Program-made: the position numbers and the translations under genes
DNA from: Dimargaris cristalligena
Lineage: Eukaryota > Kickxellomycota > Dimargaritomycetes > Dimargaritales > Dimargaritaceae
Reading direction: 5' to 3'
NCBI GenBank assembly: GCA_027576995.1
Contig: JANBQC010000095.1
Location: 1 to 60,673 of the forward strand
Length of the DNA: 60,673 nt
Notes under the pieces: model-generated
The model's input: only the letters and a program-made list of their open reading frames with translations
The model's database searches: none
What the model was told of the DNA's origin: nothing
In this document: piece by piece, positions 45,291-55,244 of the stretch
Position numbering within the stretch: the stretch's first letter is position 1
Layout of the letters: each line of letters starts with the position of its first letter

Positions 45291-46914
45291 GGTGTATACT
45301 ATACGGTAATCAGGAATGGTATAGTATGCTGGAATGAGAAAGGGTAGTAGTTATCAATGGTAATGAAGTTAGTAGGGGGAATTATGGCACAATGGAAAGG
45401 AAAGACAAGCGGTGGGTTCAGAATACTGAAAGTGAATAGGAGGGGGGGTATTAGTTATATGCGTTGGACTCTTTCTTTAATAGTTTATGCGGCGCCTGGG
45501 GCTGAATGATGATGTGTGGTGGTCTCTCTCTGGGTATATAACTAATGCCCTCTACCTGCTGCGGTAATATGGGCTGGGGACAGCCAAGCACTGTTCTTAA
45601 TGGGTGAGTAGTATATGTAGCAGTGGTTGGTTGGTTTCTGACGTTGAGTGCGTGTAATCGAAATACTTCTTATCCTCCTGAAGAAGCCGCAGAACCTCCT
45701 CCACTAGGTGCCTCCAGTCATGTGACGTCACTGAATTTATCACCATCCCGTCAGTCTGGTTCTACACCGGCCGGAGGGATGAGAACGGGGTGATGTGGCC
45801 AAAGAAATGGCGATGTCTACTCCTTAAAGGAACCGGACATCGCAAGGTATTTAATCAATCGGGAGGGAAGTACGCATTTCGCCCATACCACGTACAAAAG
45901 AAGCAGTATGCGTAACTTGGGGGCAGAGCAGAAAGATGACGGTCAGGGTGATCTTGGTGGAGAGATATCGAGGCTCAATTAGAAGTAAAGGTGAAGCTGT
46001 CGCATTGGTTACTCAAAATTATATCCCTATTATCGGCTTACGGAGGACACCATCCACCACCAGCTCTGTTCGACATACAATTGTAATCAACCTCCGAAAT
46101 TATTTGCTGGTGATGTGGCCAGAGAGCGGTGGTCAATTGCCAAATGGACGACAATGTAAGGCGGTGATTTCGACTGACCCGTTCTCCTCGTGACACGTAT
46201 CATCATCACTCATTAATCCAGAATAGGTGCGATAGGCAAAATATTAATATTGTCTCATCGGGAGTATTGTGCTAATCTTCCTCCCACATACTCATATAAG
46301 ATGTGCCCGTGGTGGCGAACTTCCGACGTATAATCGCATTTCATTGCCGCTTGGGAGAATCCAGATGCATCGGGCTTGAACAATCAGACCGAACACCTCC
46401 CCTCATATGCCTGTAAATTCCACGGCAACCCCTTAGGTCAGTCTGCAGGTGAAGTGCAGCAGTGAGGAACAACACCAGGGGGAAAAGGTGGCAAATAGAG
46501 GCCGCGGATTCCCAGATAACAAAGAGGCTGGGCGGGGGAATTAGGGAGGGAGGAAGGAAGGAAGGAGTGCGTGCACTGCGCTCATGTATCCATCGCACTG
46601 GAAGCTAAGAATAGGAGAGAGGCCGCATAGGCATCGAGACAGATGGATAGTTAGTTCCAAATGAGAGCGTGTATAACGCGTGCCTAGCTAGTTAGTTAGC
46701 TTCCCCAGCCGCTGCCGGGGCTACCTAAGTACACTAGAGTGACGCCTCCCCCCCTCCTTCTTCTACCCAAACTTACTATATACCCCTAGTTAACTCACTC
46801 GCCACTCCACTCCGCTCCATTGCCTCTTGACCTCTCTTCATTTCCCGTTTGCTTTTATCCAGTTGCACTACCTCCCCTTCATATCCACCCGCCTACACAC
46901 TTACCATTTGCCCC
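45291..46914. other. Divergent intergenic region
   Basis: About 1.6 kb holding promoters for the FIT gene (minus) and the 5-phosphatase gene (plus). A TATATA box lies near 46778. Frames at 45936-46193 show no domain. Nothing else seen. Confidence 0.5.
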
Positions 46915-49221
46915 ATGGTCGCCTGCGAACCACTGTCAGCGACCTCCGCCCACGGCGACTTGCTAGTATACACGGGCACCTTCAATGCGCAAAGTCGTTT
47001 GCCATACCAACCCCTCGACGACTGGCTATTGGCCGGGGTATTGGCCAATGTTACGCTGCTCAAAGACGACTCCAAAACTGCCGTCGACCCCAGCTCCGAC
47101 ACCCAGGCCAACTCGGACCCTAACTCCAACCCCAACCCAAAGCTCAGTTCCCATGTTGACCCAGTGGCTGCCGACCGGTCGTCCCCACCGCCCCACGTAC
47201 TTGACCCCTTCTCGTCCCCGCCCCTTCCACCCGCCGCCTCGGTTCCCTTGCGGTCCCCACCGCCTCTCCCATTGTTCTCGTCCCCGCCTTCCACGCCACT
47301 TACTTCCGCCGCCGACTCCTCCCAGCCCCAATTCCAGCCCCGGCCCTGTGGCCAACTCCTTCTTCGCCTTCCCCACCTCTACTGTATGGCGTTCCAAGAA
47401 TTCGGCCCTTTGAATACCGCGCTGTTAGACTCCAACAATGGTCTTATCCGGTCGTGTACGACCATGATCACCAATTCCCTGGACCAGCTCACGGACCTGG
47501 CCAGTCGGGGCCGGCTACGCCCGGGAACAAATAACGAAGTCGAGCTGCCTGTGGAATTGACTTGGTCCTTTACCTCTTCGGGACTGACGGTAGCGGGTGA
47601 TTCAACCGCCAACACGGATATTCCCGCCCCTTCATTCGCTTCTTTTGCATCTGCATCATCATCGTTCTCCTCATCTTCGCTGGCCGGCAGTCATGCAAGT
47701 GCGGAAGTGGATCTGACGGCCGCAGAAGCTAGGACGGGGTTCCGTTACCGCCTCTTAGTTGTCCATCACTACGCGGGGATGCTCCTGTTTATCTATACTT
47801 TGAAATACGACGGCGCTGTTCCTTTACCCGTACCCATGTTGGCACCCCGGAGTGTCCAAATCAACCGAGTGGGATGCGGTCCGGCCTTTATTGGACTCAA
47901 GGGCGCTATTGGAATTAGTTTACAGTTCGACCGAGTTCAGCCACCCGACACGCTCGATGACGATCCTCCTCCCCCCTACCAAGAACAGGAAGTGCCACCG
48001 TCGACCAAATCATCATTTACGTTTACCCGTACGAAGGCGAAGATACCCCCGGCCCCTATTAAGCTCTGTTTCATTGGGGCCCATCTCACGGCCCACGAAC
48101 ATTTAACCGCCCAACGCAACCGAGACTATAATAAAATATGCCGCCGCCTCGTCTTTAACCTCCGTGCACCAGTCGACAGCAGTCCCGATAAATCCGGCCC
48201 CCCTGCAGTCGTAATTCCCCGCTTAATCAATGATTACGACTCCTCTGCCTCCTCCTTTAGTAGCAGCGATGACCTCAAGGGCGATTTTTATTCCCGGACC
48301 CGTCCCTCTTCGCGTCCTTCTACCCATTCCCCCGCCCACACTTTTCAAGTCGGCCAAGCCGAAGATCTGCTTTTCGACCACGACCACGTGTTCTTCCTCG
48401 GCGACCTCAATTACCGCACCACCAAAAACTTCCAAAAACCTTTGGCTATCCCGCTCCGCGACAAAGACCTCCAAATCCTTCTGCAGTCCGACGAACTCAT
48501 CCGCGTAAAACAGAGCGGAGCCGCGTTCGCCGATTTCGACGAGGCCCAAATCCGGTTCAACCCCACGTATAAATTCACCGTCGGGTGTAATATCTACACC
48601 TACAAGAAACGGAACCCGTCGTGGTGTGACCGGATCCTGTTCTGGTCCCGGCCAGCATCGCGGCGCAACCCAACCCGGCACCGCCGGACCCATGGGCCTG
48701 GGATGGGTAATAGGAGTAGGAGCAGGGACATGGGTGCTACGGAACCACCCCGGGCGCAGTCACTGGTGAAAGGCGTAGGCGAGTCGCAGGCTATTGTGCC
48801 GTTGTTTTATTCGGCCCATTTTACATACACTAGTTCGGACCATCGACCGGTATCCGGCTTATTCCAGGTCCACACGACCCCTGCTTCGTTGGCTGCTCCT
48901 TCCTCTCCGTCCCTGGCGGATCCGACCAATGTTTTCAGTCAAACTGATGATGATGATGACGGGGATGAGGATGAGGATGAGGATGATACGGAGGATGGCC
49001 GTTGCCATGACTCCTGGCCACCGGGCCTCACCATTGACCCCTGGTGGCAGTTGAAACTGCGACTGGGTTGGTATACCGACCGCATAGTCGGGGCCTGTTG
49101 GTGCGTCAGTCTTTACTTGTCCGTGAGTTCGTTCCATCTCACTTTGATAATTCTCTCTGTACTTATTTTGATTATGCTCATATTTACCGTGTCTCCTTAC
49201 GAGTTGCTGTCCAAGTATTAA
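46915..49221 (+). CDS. Inositol polyphosphate 5-phosphatase with C-terminal membrane segment
   Basis: 768 aa, single exon from ATG 46915 (upstream in-frame sequence lacks ATG). The catalytic 5-phosphatase fold begins LLVYTGTFNAQSR. It has the motifs MAFQEFGPL, FIGLKGAIGISLQF, FIGAHLTAHEHLTAQRNRDY, FFLGDLNYRTT (about 493-503), PSWCDRILFWSR (about 567) and the terminal SDHRPVSGLF (about 640). All canonical catalytic signatures (GDLNYR, PxWCDRIL, SDHRPV) are intact. Long Pro/Ser- and Ser-rich insertions interrupt the fold at about 60-150, 240-270, 350-385 and 430-480. After an Asp/Glu-rich stretch, residues about 732-760 are a single hydrophobic helix followed by SPYELLSKY, suggesting tail anchoring to a membrane that holds its phosphoinositide substrate. 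Substrate preference is not readable. No SAC domain is present, so it is not a synaptojanin. Confidence 0.9.
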   Translation: MVACEPLSATSAHGDLLVYTGTFNAQSRLPYQPLDDWLLAGVLANVTLLKDDSKTAVDPSSDTQANSDPNSNPNPKLSSHVDPVAADRSSPPPHVLDPFSSPPLPPAASVPLRSPPPLPLFSSPPSTPLTSAADSSQPQFQPRPCGQLLLRLPHLYCMAFQEFGPLNTALLDSNNGLIRSCTTMITNSLDQLTDLASRGRLRPGTNNEVELPVELTWSFTSSGLTVAGDSTANTDIPAPSFASFASASSSFSSSSLAGSHASAEVDLTAAEARTGFRYRLLVVHHYAGMLLFIYTLKYDGAVPLPVPMLAPRSVQINRVGCGPAFIGLKGAIGISLQFDRVQPPDTLDDDPPPPYQEQEVPPSTKSSFTFTRTKAKIPPAPIKLCFIGAHLTAHEHLTAQRNRDYNKICRRLVFNLRAPVDSSPDKSGPPAVVIPRLINDYDSSASSFSSSDDLKGDFYSRTRPSSRPSTHSPAHTFQVGQAEDLLFDHDHVFFLGDLNYRTTKNFQKPLAIPLRDKDLQILLQSDELIRVKQSGAAFADFDEAQIRFNPTYKFTVGCNIYTYKKRNPSWCDRILFWSRPASRRNPTRHRRTHGPGMGNRSRSRDMGATEPPRAQSLVKGVGESQAIVPLFYSAHFTYTSSDHRPVSGLFQVHTTPASLAAPSSPSLADPTNVFSQTDDDDDGDEDEDEDDTEDGRCHDSWPPGLTIDPWWQLKLRLGWYTDRIVGACWCVSLYLSVSSFHLTLIILSVLILIMLIFTVSPYELLSKY

Positions 49222-49809
49222 CAAGAGTGGATAAAATATCATGTCCGTTATATTATTATGTCTTTTTTTGTTTGTTTTTTAAAAACAATATATGTTTTAT
49301 TATGTCGCTTACGCTGACTGATGTTGGGGTGTTTTTTTTTTGTTATTTTTTATCGTTTTCCGGAGCAAATACCTGTTCGTATTCCGCATAGGTTAACTTA
49401 AATTATTAGTAGCAACGTCAACCATGGTAGTTCATTGGAAAATATGGATAAAATCCGGTCATAGAGTAGGTGAGTGAGTTTATTGCTCGGGTGGTGGGTT
49501 GAACGAAAGTGATGGCTGAAGGAAATAAGGGGAAACGAGAGGAGGGGGGGGTGAGTATAAATAAAAACAACATTCGGGGTGGGTAGGCCTTCTAAAAAAA
49601 ATAGCACCACCGAACGAGGCGAGCCCGCGCAGTTCCTGGGCGTTTGGCATTATGGGGGCAGTGTGAGGGGATGGTGAGGGCAAGTGTTAGTGCTGGTGAC
49701 CATCATCGGAAGGGAGGCAGCTATCGGATAAGATACAGAAGATTCGAAGGAGGGGGGGGAGTGAAGGATGAAGGAAGGGATTTATTTCGGATGAAATAGG
49801 GATTTAATT
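49222..49809. other. 3'-3' intergenic region
   Basis: AT-rich and T-rich 3' flanks of two convergent genes. No gene seen. Confidence 0.5.
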
Positions 49810-50385
49810 TTACTCCTTGTCCGACTTCGCTAACGGAACCTTGTTCTCCTCCGCGTTGTCGTAATACTTGGACGTATCGACGCCATGGTGGTTATGGTTC
49901 ACGAGGTTAAACCAGGGAATGAAGAACATCAACAACTGGGAGTTCTTGGAGTTACCGGCGGCGATGCGCTGCACATCGGGGGGCAACAAACTCTGGCCGT
50001 ACAGTTCCTCCCCTTTAGCGACGCGGGCCTTCATCTCGGCCAGGTCCATGCGCAGTTCACGGGCGTTTTCCTGGAAACCCATGAAACGGTAGGAGCTCTT
50101 TTGGTAGATATACAGGAAACCACCCAATACCCCGACCCCGAAAGCGTGCCGCAAGCCTTGGCGGAGGTCGCCGCGGGTGATGCCGTGGCTGGGCATGACC
50201 TTTTCGAGACCGAGGAGAATGACGGGGCCGAGGGCGGCCATGCCGGCCCAGAGGCCATAGTCGGAGGGGCGGAAGTAGCGGACCACACGGGCGAAATGCG
50301 GGTCGCGGTCGATGGGTTCAAAGGGACGGGGCGACGGATCGATGCCGTTGTCCTGGCGGCGGAGTGGATTGGGCGGGGCGGACAT
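49810..50385 (-). CDS. NADH:ubiquinone oxidoreductase 21 kDa subunit (NUXM type)
   Basis: 191 aa, single exon from the ATG at 50383-50385. The N-terminal fungal domain reads YPLxxxDPHF-like (FEPIDRDPHFARVVRYFRPSDYGLWAG). It is followed by a membrane helix (about 47-65, MAALGPVILLGLEKV), a second hydrophobic segment (LRHAFGVGVLGGFLYIYQKSS), and the C-terminal domain with MGFQENARELRMDLAEMKARVAKG and NHNHHGVDTSKYY. This two-domain layout is that of the fungal accessory complex I subunit called NUXM or the 20.9/21 kDa subunit, which has no mammalian counterpart by that name. It supports an intact complex I in this organism and a fungal origin. An upstream extension to 50400 lacks an ATG. Confidence 0.9.
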   Translation of the reverse strand: MSAPPNPLRRQDNGIDPSPRPFEPIDRDPHFARVVRYFRPSDYGLWAGMAALGPVILLGLEKVMPSHGITRGDLRQGLRHAFGVGVLGGFLYIYQKSSYRFMGFQENARELRMDLAEMKARVAKGEELYGQSLLPPDVQRIAAGNSKNSQLLMFFIPWFNLVNHNHHGVDTSKYYDNAEENKVPLAKSDKE

Positions 50386-51056
50386 GGTGTTATAAAACAA
50401 GGGCTAGAAAGAGAAAGAAATAGAGAAATAAGGAGTGGGGGGATCAAACCTAAGAAAAATCAATCAAGGAGAGGCTCTAAGTGAAGCATAGAGAAAGACA
50501 AGTAGTAGAGTGGCCTGGGATTGGGAATCAAAGGGATGGGTTGGACAGGTAAACGTAGGCAGCGGCTAGATCAGTCCGAGATCAGCCAGGAAAGGGGAAT
50601 TCACAGCAAGGGCTCTTCTTCTCGCTCTTGCCTTGGGTTATATTGAGCGAGTTAGAGAGATACTAGTAAAATCACACTCCCTTTAGTTGAGTGCGGGGAG
50701 AGTGGGTTGGGGCATTAATTTCTCCTGCCAATTCGGCGGGAAAATAATTAATTAATACAGTTTGTCCCATTTACTCCCATTATTTTCATATGCAAAGTGC
50801 TTAAGAGCCTCGCACACATCGCCGCTAGTTGGCTCCTTCCCTGGTAAATGTACTTGATCGGCCAATGCCTTAACCGGCTGCCATCTACCTAGTATACACC
50901 ACCATAGTGGGGTGCTTGCATCAAAGTAGCTGGGGTTTCGGTTCCCTAATATATTGTCAGTTTTGCGGTTTAAATATCAACCGATGACGCCGTTAATTCC
51001 GCCTTCTATTATATTCGGATCACGTATAAAACCCCTTATCTGGCTCCTGACTTGGT
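50386..51056. other. Intergenic region
   Basis: 5' flank of the NUXM gene. A TATAAAA box sits at about 51025, close to the ATG at 51057. No gene inside. Confidence 0.5.
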
Positions 51057-51644
51057 ATGATCACCCGAGACCCGTCTTCCAAAGAGAATACCCCCCTTCC
51101 TTCCTTCCCCGCCGTTCTATCCATTACTGGTAAGTGGGCCTCCCCCCTCACCGCGTTGTTGATATCCCTTAATCCGAAACCCCTCTAAACTCCGCTTTGA
51201 AACATTCCCCCTCCCCTCGCCTCCAACTCACCCTCCCTCCTCCCCATCCACGCATATGCAGCCAGCCACTACTACGTCTACCTACACTCTTGCTCCTTAC
51301 ATCCGGATTGGATTTTGGTCTCGAACTATGAGTCCCCCGCCTGGACCCCTCAAATAAAACAGCAAATTATTAATCTAAGTTCGAGACACCTGCTAGGTAT
51401 CACTTGCTTCGAATTAGCTCATTGCCTTCTACTCTATTATATTCGGGTGGCTTATTGCCGCATCGTACCTTTGATTGAATTGGCCGGTTCGCCCAACACC
51501 GCCCCTGGCCGGTGGGCTACATCGTATAAGTTACAAGGAATGTTCCGCTACTGCCAGTCTCTGCCTTTGTGTTTCCTTTATTCAAGAGTAGTTTGTCCAC
51601 CCATAACATATCATTTTCACACTATTTTCCGATATTTCATATAA
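51057..51644 (+). CDS. Candidate two-exon gene, unknown product
   Basis: Exon 1 at 51057-51129 (MITRDPSSKENTPLPSFPAV...) ends in a strong donor, TACTG|GTAAGTG. Exon 2 at 51262-51644 starts after ATATGCAG. The phase fits and gives 151 aa with no stop across 127 codons of exon 2. The product is rich in Leu, Tyr and Cys (SHYYVYLHSCSLHPDWILVS, LLGITCFELAHCLLLYYIRV) and has no recognisable domain. The intron is 132 bp and has a pyrimidine-rich 3' end. Against it: the TATA box is only about 30 bp from the ATG, and third-position composition is less G/C-biased than in neighbours. It is equally possibly a chance open frame. Confidence 0.3.
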
Positions 51645-51998
51645 ATATTATATATATATACACTTTGCTGGCTACTTGCAATCGCCAAATCACCTTTCTA
51701 TTCAGGGCTGGTTTTATGTACCTTTTCCTCAAGCAATAGTGGTCTATAGAAACCCCCTACTCTTCTCCTTCCATTTAATAATACTCTATTTAAAACTATT
51801 CGGGTGACCGGTCCAATACTAAGGCCAAACTTAACGGCAGCTTGATTTGCTTTATAATGTCCTCTGCTACAAATTATATATATCACTAGGCTTCAGCTAT
51901 CCGTTCTATCATCGCACTCACCGGAATACCCCCCCCCCCCCGGAATCCGCCCTATTTGATCTATACATATCCCCTCCATTTAAAGCCAACCAACCCAA
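51645..51998. other. Intergenic region
   Basis: AT-rich, with a 13-nt C homopolymer near 51929-51941. No gene; probable promoter of the following gene. Confidence 0.5.
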
Positions 51999-52872
51999 AT
52001 GAAACCGGCCGACAAGGAAAAAGACAGCGACGCCGACTCGTTCTTTGACGAGCCCGTCATATCGGACCGTCAGCGGCGCAGGGACATTATCCAATGCTTC
52101 ATCAACTTAAGCGGGTTCATGGTCGCCGTAGGTCTGTTCGTCGCGGTCATCATTGCGGTAGTGCACTACAAACTCACCACGGCGGTGGCATCGTTCAGCC
52201 TGTTGGGCACCGCCGTGGTTTGTGCAGTGGTAAGTATGACCAACGCCTTGTCGTTACTCAAGTTTATTTATAACTCAGCAAACTATGCACTAAATAATGT
52301 TTGATTTATTTATTAGAACCTATCCTACACCACGGGGTGGATAGTCGGATCAACTTTGTTTGCTTCGTCTCCACTGACTCACCCCTTTATCCAACTATTT
52401 ATTTCGCCCTCCCTTTCACTCACCTTCGGACCTATATATTGCCCATATGCACATTATTTCACTATACCAGTTTGTCGCGGTTCTTTCACGCCTGCTGATT
52501 CGACGGCCACCGGTCCCACGTCCGGCGGTTAGATTCCCCTATATCGAGGAGGAGAGCGCTTGGAGCACCACCATGGGCCCGGCTGCTGGCGGTGGGGCAT
52601 TAGAAGGAGGAGGAGGGGTGCCGTTTCAGCCTTTATCATCTATCCCGCCCCCTTCGCCCTTCCTTCCAGTCACTCTCCAACTGCCTAATCATTCGCCTGT
52701 TTATATACCAAACCATGACCCAGCTAAATTTATGCCACCCTCCAACTTGCCTGATGCCTCGGGCTGGGCCACCAGGCCTACTCACCGGCTGGGTTCGCTG
52801 GACAGCTTAACTCCCCTACCGCCATCCGCGGTCCGGCGCCCCTGCCATTCAGTGGAGGCTGGTATAGTGTAG
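51999..52872 (+). CDS. Small two-helix membrane protein with proline-rich tail, unknown (two exons)
   Basis: Exon 1 is 51999-52229 and exon 2 is 52471-52872, giving 210 aa. Splicing at GCAGTG|GTAAGT and TACCAG|TTT joins GTAVVCAV to FVAVLSRLL and so completes a second membrane helix; this is a strong argument for the intron. Features: an acidic N-terminus (KPADKEKDSDADSFFDEPV), helix 1 (about 37-56, NLSGFMVAVGLFVAVIIAVV), a short loop, helix 2 (about 62-86), an RRPPVPRP basic/proline junction, then a cytosolic-looking tail with Gly- and Pro-rich stretches ending VEAGIV. No family recognised. Reading through the intron gives a 101-aa product that loses the tail. Confidence 0.6.
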
Positions 52873-53322
52873 TTGGTAGAGCACCATTCCCACACCCCGC
52901 CCAAGGTGGGAGCTATTTAAGATTAATCTGGCGGCCGTAGCTAAGCCCCAGCCCATCTCTTGCTCTACTCCAGGCCCTGGCCTCTCATTTCCACCACCAT
53001 CTCCCGTCACAGTTAGAGGCCCTAGCCCTTCCAGCCTACCAAGTATATTAGTTAATGCCTTCCCTTATCTTATTTTAGCATATATCCTCTCGTCTTCTTA
53101 ATTCAATAAACCGCGCCCATTATACATATATATATACATACGTATACTATTGGAGCAGTCCATGCATACGTACCAATCCAGCTCAACCAACCCTTTTCGT
53201 TCGCCCAGAATTCGGGTTGCCACCCTACTTCCATTGCAGACGAACGGCTGTTTGTGCATTCATAAAAGGTCATCCACGCCACTGGCCGATTCCCCAAGAC
53301 TGAATGTGCTTTCCCCCTGTCA
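52873..53322. other. Intergenic region
   Basis: No gene recognised. It contains an AATAAA near 53104 (probable 3' end of the preceding gene) and a TATA-rich run near 53123-53142. Confidence 0.5.
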
Positions 53323-55244
53323 ATGGTGCCCCCGAAGCCTTCGCAGGAGTCCGTGCGTGACTATATACAGCGCCGGGAACTAGTTGCCCGAGCAAGCAGC
53401 GCGGCTGTGCGTCGGTATTTACATGCCAACAGGTAGAGTTAGCACCCCTATACTAAGTGGCTCATACATGTCCTCCCATTGCAGCACAGCTAAAGGAGTA
53501 TAAAGTCTGTTCTGTAAAACCCAACCCGCCCCACACTGCCAATTGATCGTAGGTGTCTGATCAGATGAAACCACCGCCATTAATGCATAGGCCAATCCTT
53601 CTCCCTACCACCTTCTAACCGCTTAATTTACTGCCTACCCACACCCGGTCCTACTAGATCCACCATCTCGGTTCAATCCATCGACTGCCCCGAGCTTCGC
53701 AACCAGATAATTCTAGGATTTACTAAAGATGGCCACCATTTGTTAAGCGTCCGGGTGGCGGAGCCGGATAGTACCACTGACGAACTCGAGCCCATGCACA
53801 TTTATTCCATCGTCTTTTGGAAATTCAACCTCCAGAAGCGGCTCATCCGGAATTGCGAGGTTGTGCTCAGTACCACCACCGCATCCCAATTTCAAATCGG
53901 GCTTTTGCAGACCCAGGCGGACAATATACTCGGGGTTTGGACCGAAGCGAAGTTCGAAAGCGGCGACGCCGAAGCCGAGTTTTACATCATTGACTGTAAT
54001 GAAGGTAATGGGTTCGGGTGTGTCCCGTTACTGATCTGTCTCCCACTGTGACTCCTTGGTCGGGTAAAACCGGGTTGTGCGTCAAATAGCAGTGGTGATC
54101 AAAGCCTCCTAAGGAATCTCTTAACTTTGCCCATTTGGGTAATTAATGTATGGTTAAATCAATTTTCTCACTACAAATTATACCTTTGTTTTTCGAATAT
54201 CCCTCTTGTCACGGACTGGCCGATTCGTTGTGATGAGCAGTTCAACGATTATCCCCCGATGCATCGCCCAGCCAACTAAGAATACGGCCATATGCGGCGC
54301 GTGCCCGCGTCTATCTGAGCTTGTTCGCTGCCCTGCCGCGGCTATTAATATACAAAGAAGAATCCGGTATTTTATTTGTGACGTATAGTCAGGCGACTGA
54401 TACTCCGTCAGTTTTTCAGAAATCATCCGAGGATCGCGTAAGTACCTGTAATATTCATTTCCCTAATGTTTAACTGTCCACGAGGAGAGGCTTGGATAGG
54501 TGGACAGCATCCATTTGAATCTACAGTGTATCCTGGTACCTTGAATGTATCCACATCAGCCCGAACACGTAGATTCACTTTCTGGTATCAAATAAACCAT
54601 ACCTGATGCTACTTTTCATAGTATTCAAACTGTTGCTAATTTTTACACACATTCTTTATATATATATACCTGGTACATAGTCCCGAAGGTTCTGGGAAGA
54701 CGGACACGATCGCTTCGATATAACAGCCTCGTCTGTCAGGGATGGGTCTGGGCGCATTATGACCTGGGAGGTAAGGTAGTCTAATTGTGGCCTGATTATC
54801 GTTTAATGCCTTATTCCCGGTATCGTTTTTCGGCGGACATGTTGCTGGGTTAAATACAGCCTCTTCTAAGATGTAAAGTGCACTAAATCGACGTATATAC
54901 CCTTACATGCATAATTATTGATTTTCCGATATGGAATTGAATCCATACCATTTAGGCTAATGTTCGATTGCTTAATGTAGAAATGTATTTATTTGACCAC
55001 TTGTCGCGAAAAGAGAGCGACCTACGACTTTACGACTATTCGTTTATTATTGTACAGGTAAGCATTCCCTCCGTTTCATAATGGCCAAGTGAACGTGCAT
55101 CGGCAAAAATAGATATGGCCTGAATTTGACGGATCTTACAACCGCTTTATGCTTCCCCCACTCGAATACACGTCACTAGAACTGCGAGTACCGGGATTGC
55201 CTCTATGTGAGTTGTGCATTTCTTTCCCGGAAGCTCAATATTAA
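53323..55244 (+). CDS. Six-exon gene, DCAF15/DET1-like beta-propeller protein (tentative)
   Basis: Exons: 53323-53432, 53658-54004, 54241-54437, 54681-54770, 54956-55057 and 55113-55244. All have GT..AG borders and matching phases, total 325 aa. Exon 1 gives MVPPKPSQESVRDYIQRREL. Exon 2 continues RSTISVQSIDCPELRNQIILGFTKDGHHLLSV, then MHIYSIVFWKFNLQKRLIRNCEVVLS. Later exons give LSLFAALPRLLIYKEESGILF, FWEDGHDRFDITASSVRDGS, NVRLLNVEMYLFDHLSR and YDYSFIIVQ joined to IWPEFDGSYNRFMLPPLEYT. The block ILGFTKDGHHLLS followed by an IYSIVFWKFN strand resembles the N-terminal propeller of DCAF15 and, less closely, DET1, substrate receptors of CUL4-DDB1 ligases. The resemblance is short and from memory of the family, so the name is tentative. 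A donor GTGAGT at 55207 could instead splice to further exons. Exon 3 has a tandem acceptor (GAGCAG). Confidence 0.45.

Noticed and set aside
45936..46193. 85-aa plus-strand frame between FIT and the 5-phosphatase gene
   Set aside because: No domain, weak start context and no splice support; it lies in a divergent promoter region.
52858..52930. tRNA-like phrase (GGTATAGTGTAGTTGG) after the two-TM gene
   Set aside because: It resembles a D arm, but no T arm with GTTCRA and no pairing acceptor stem follow at the right distance.
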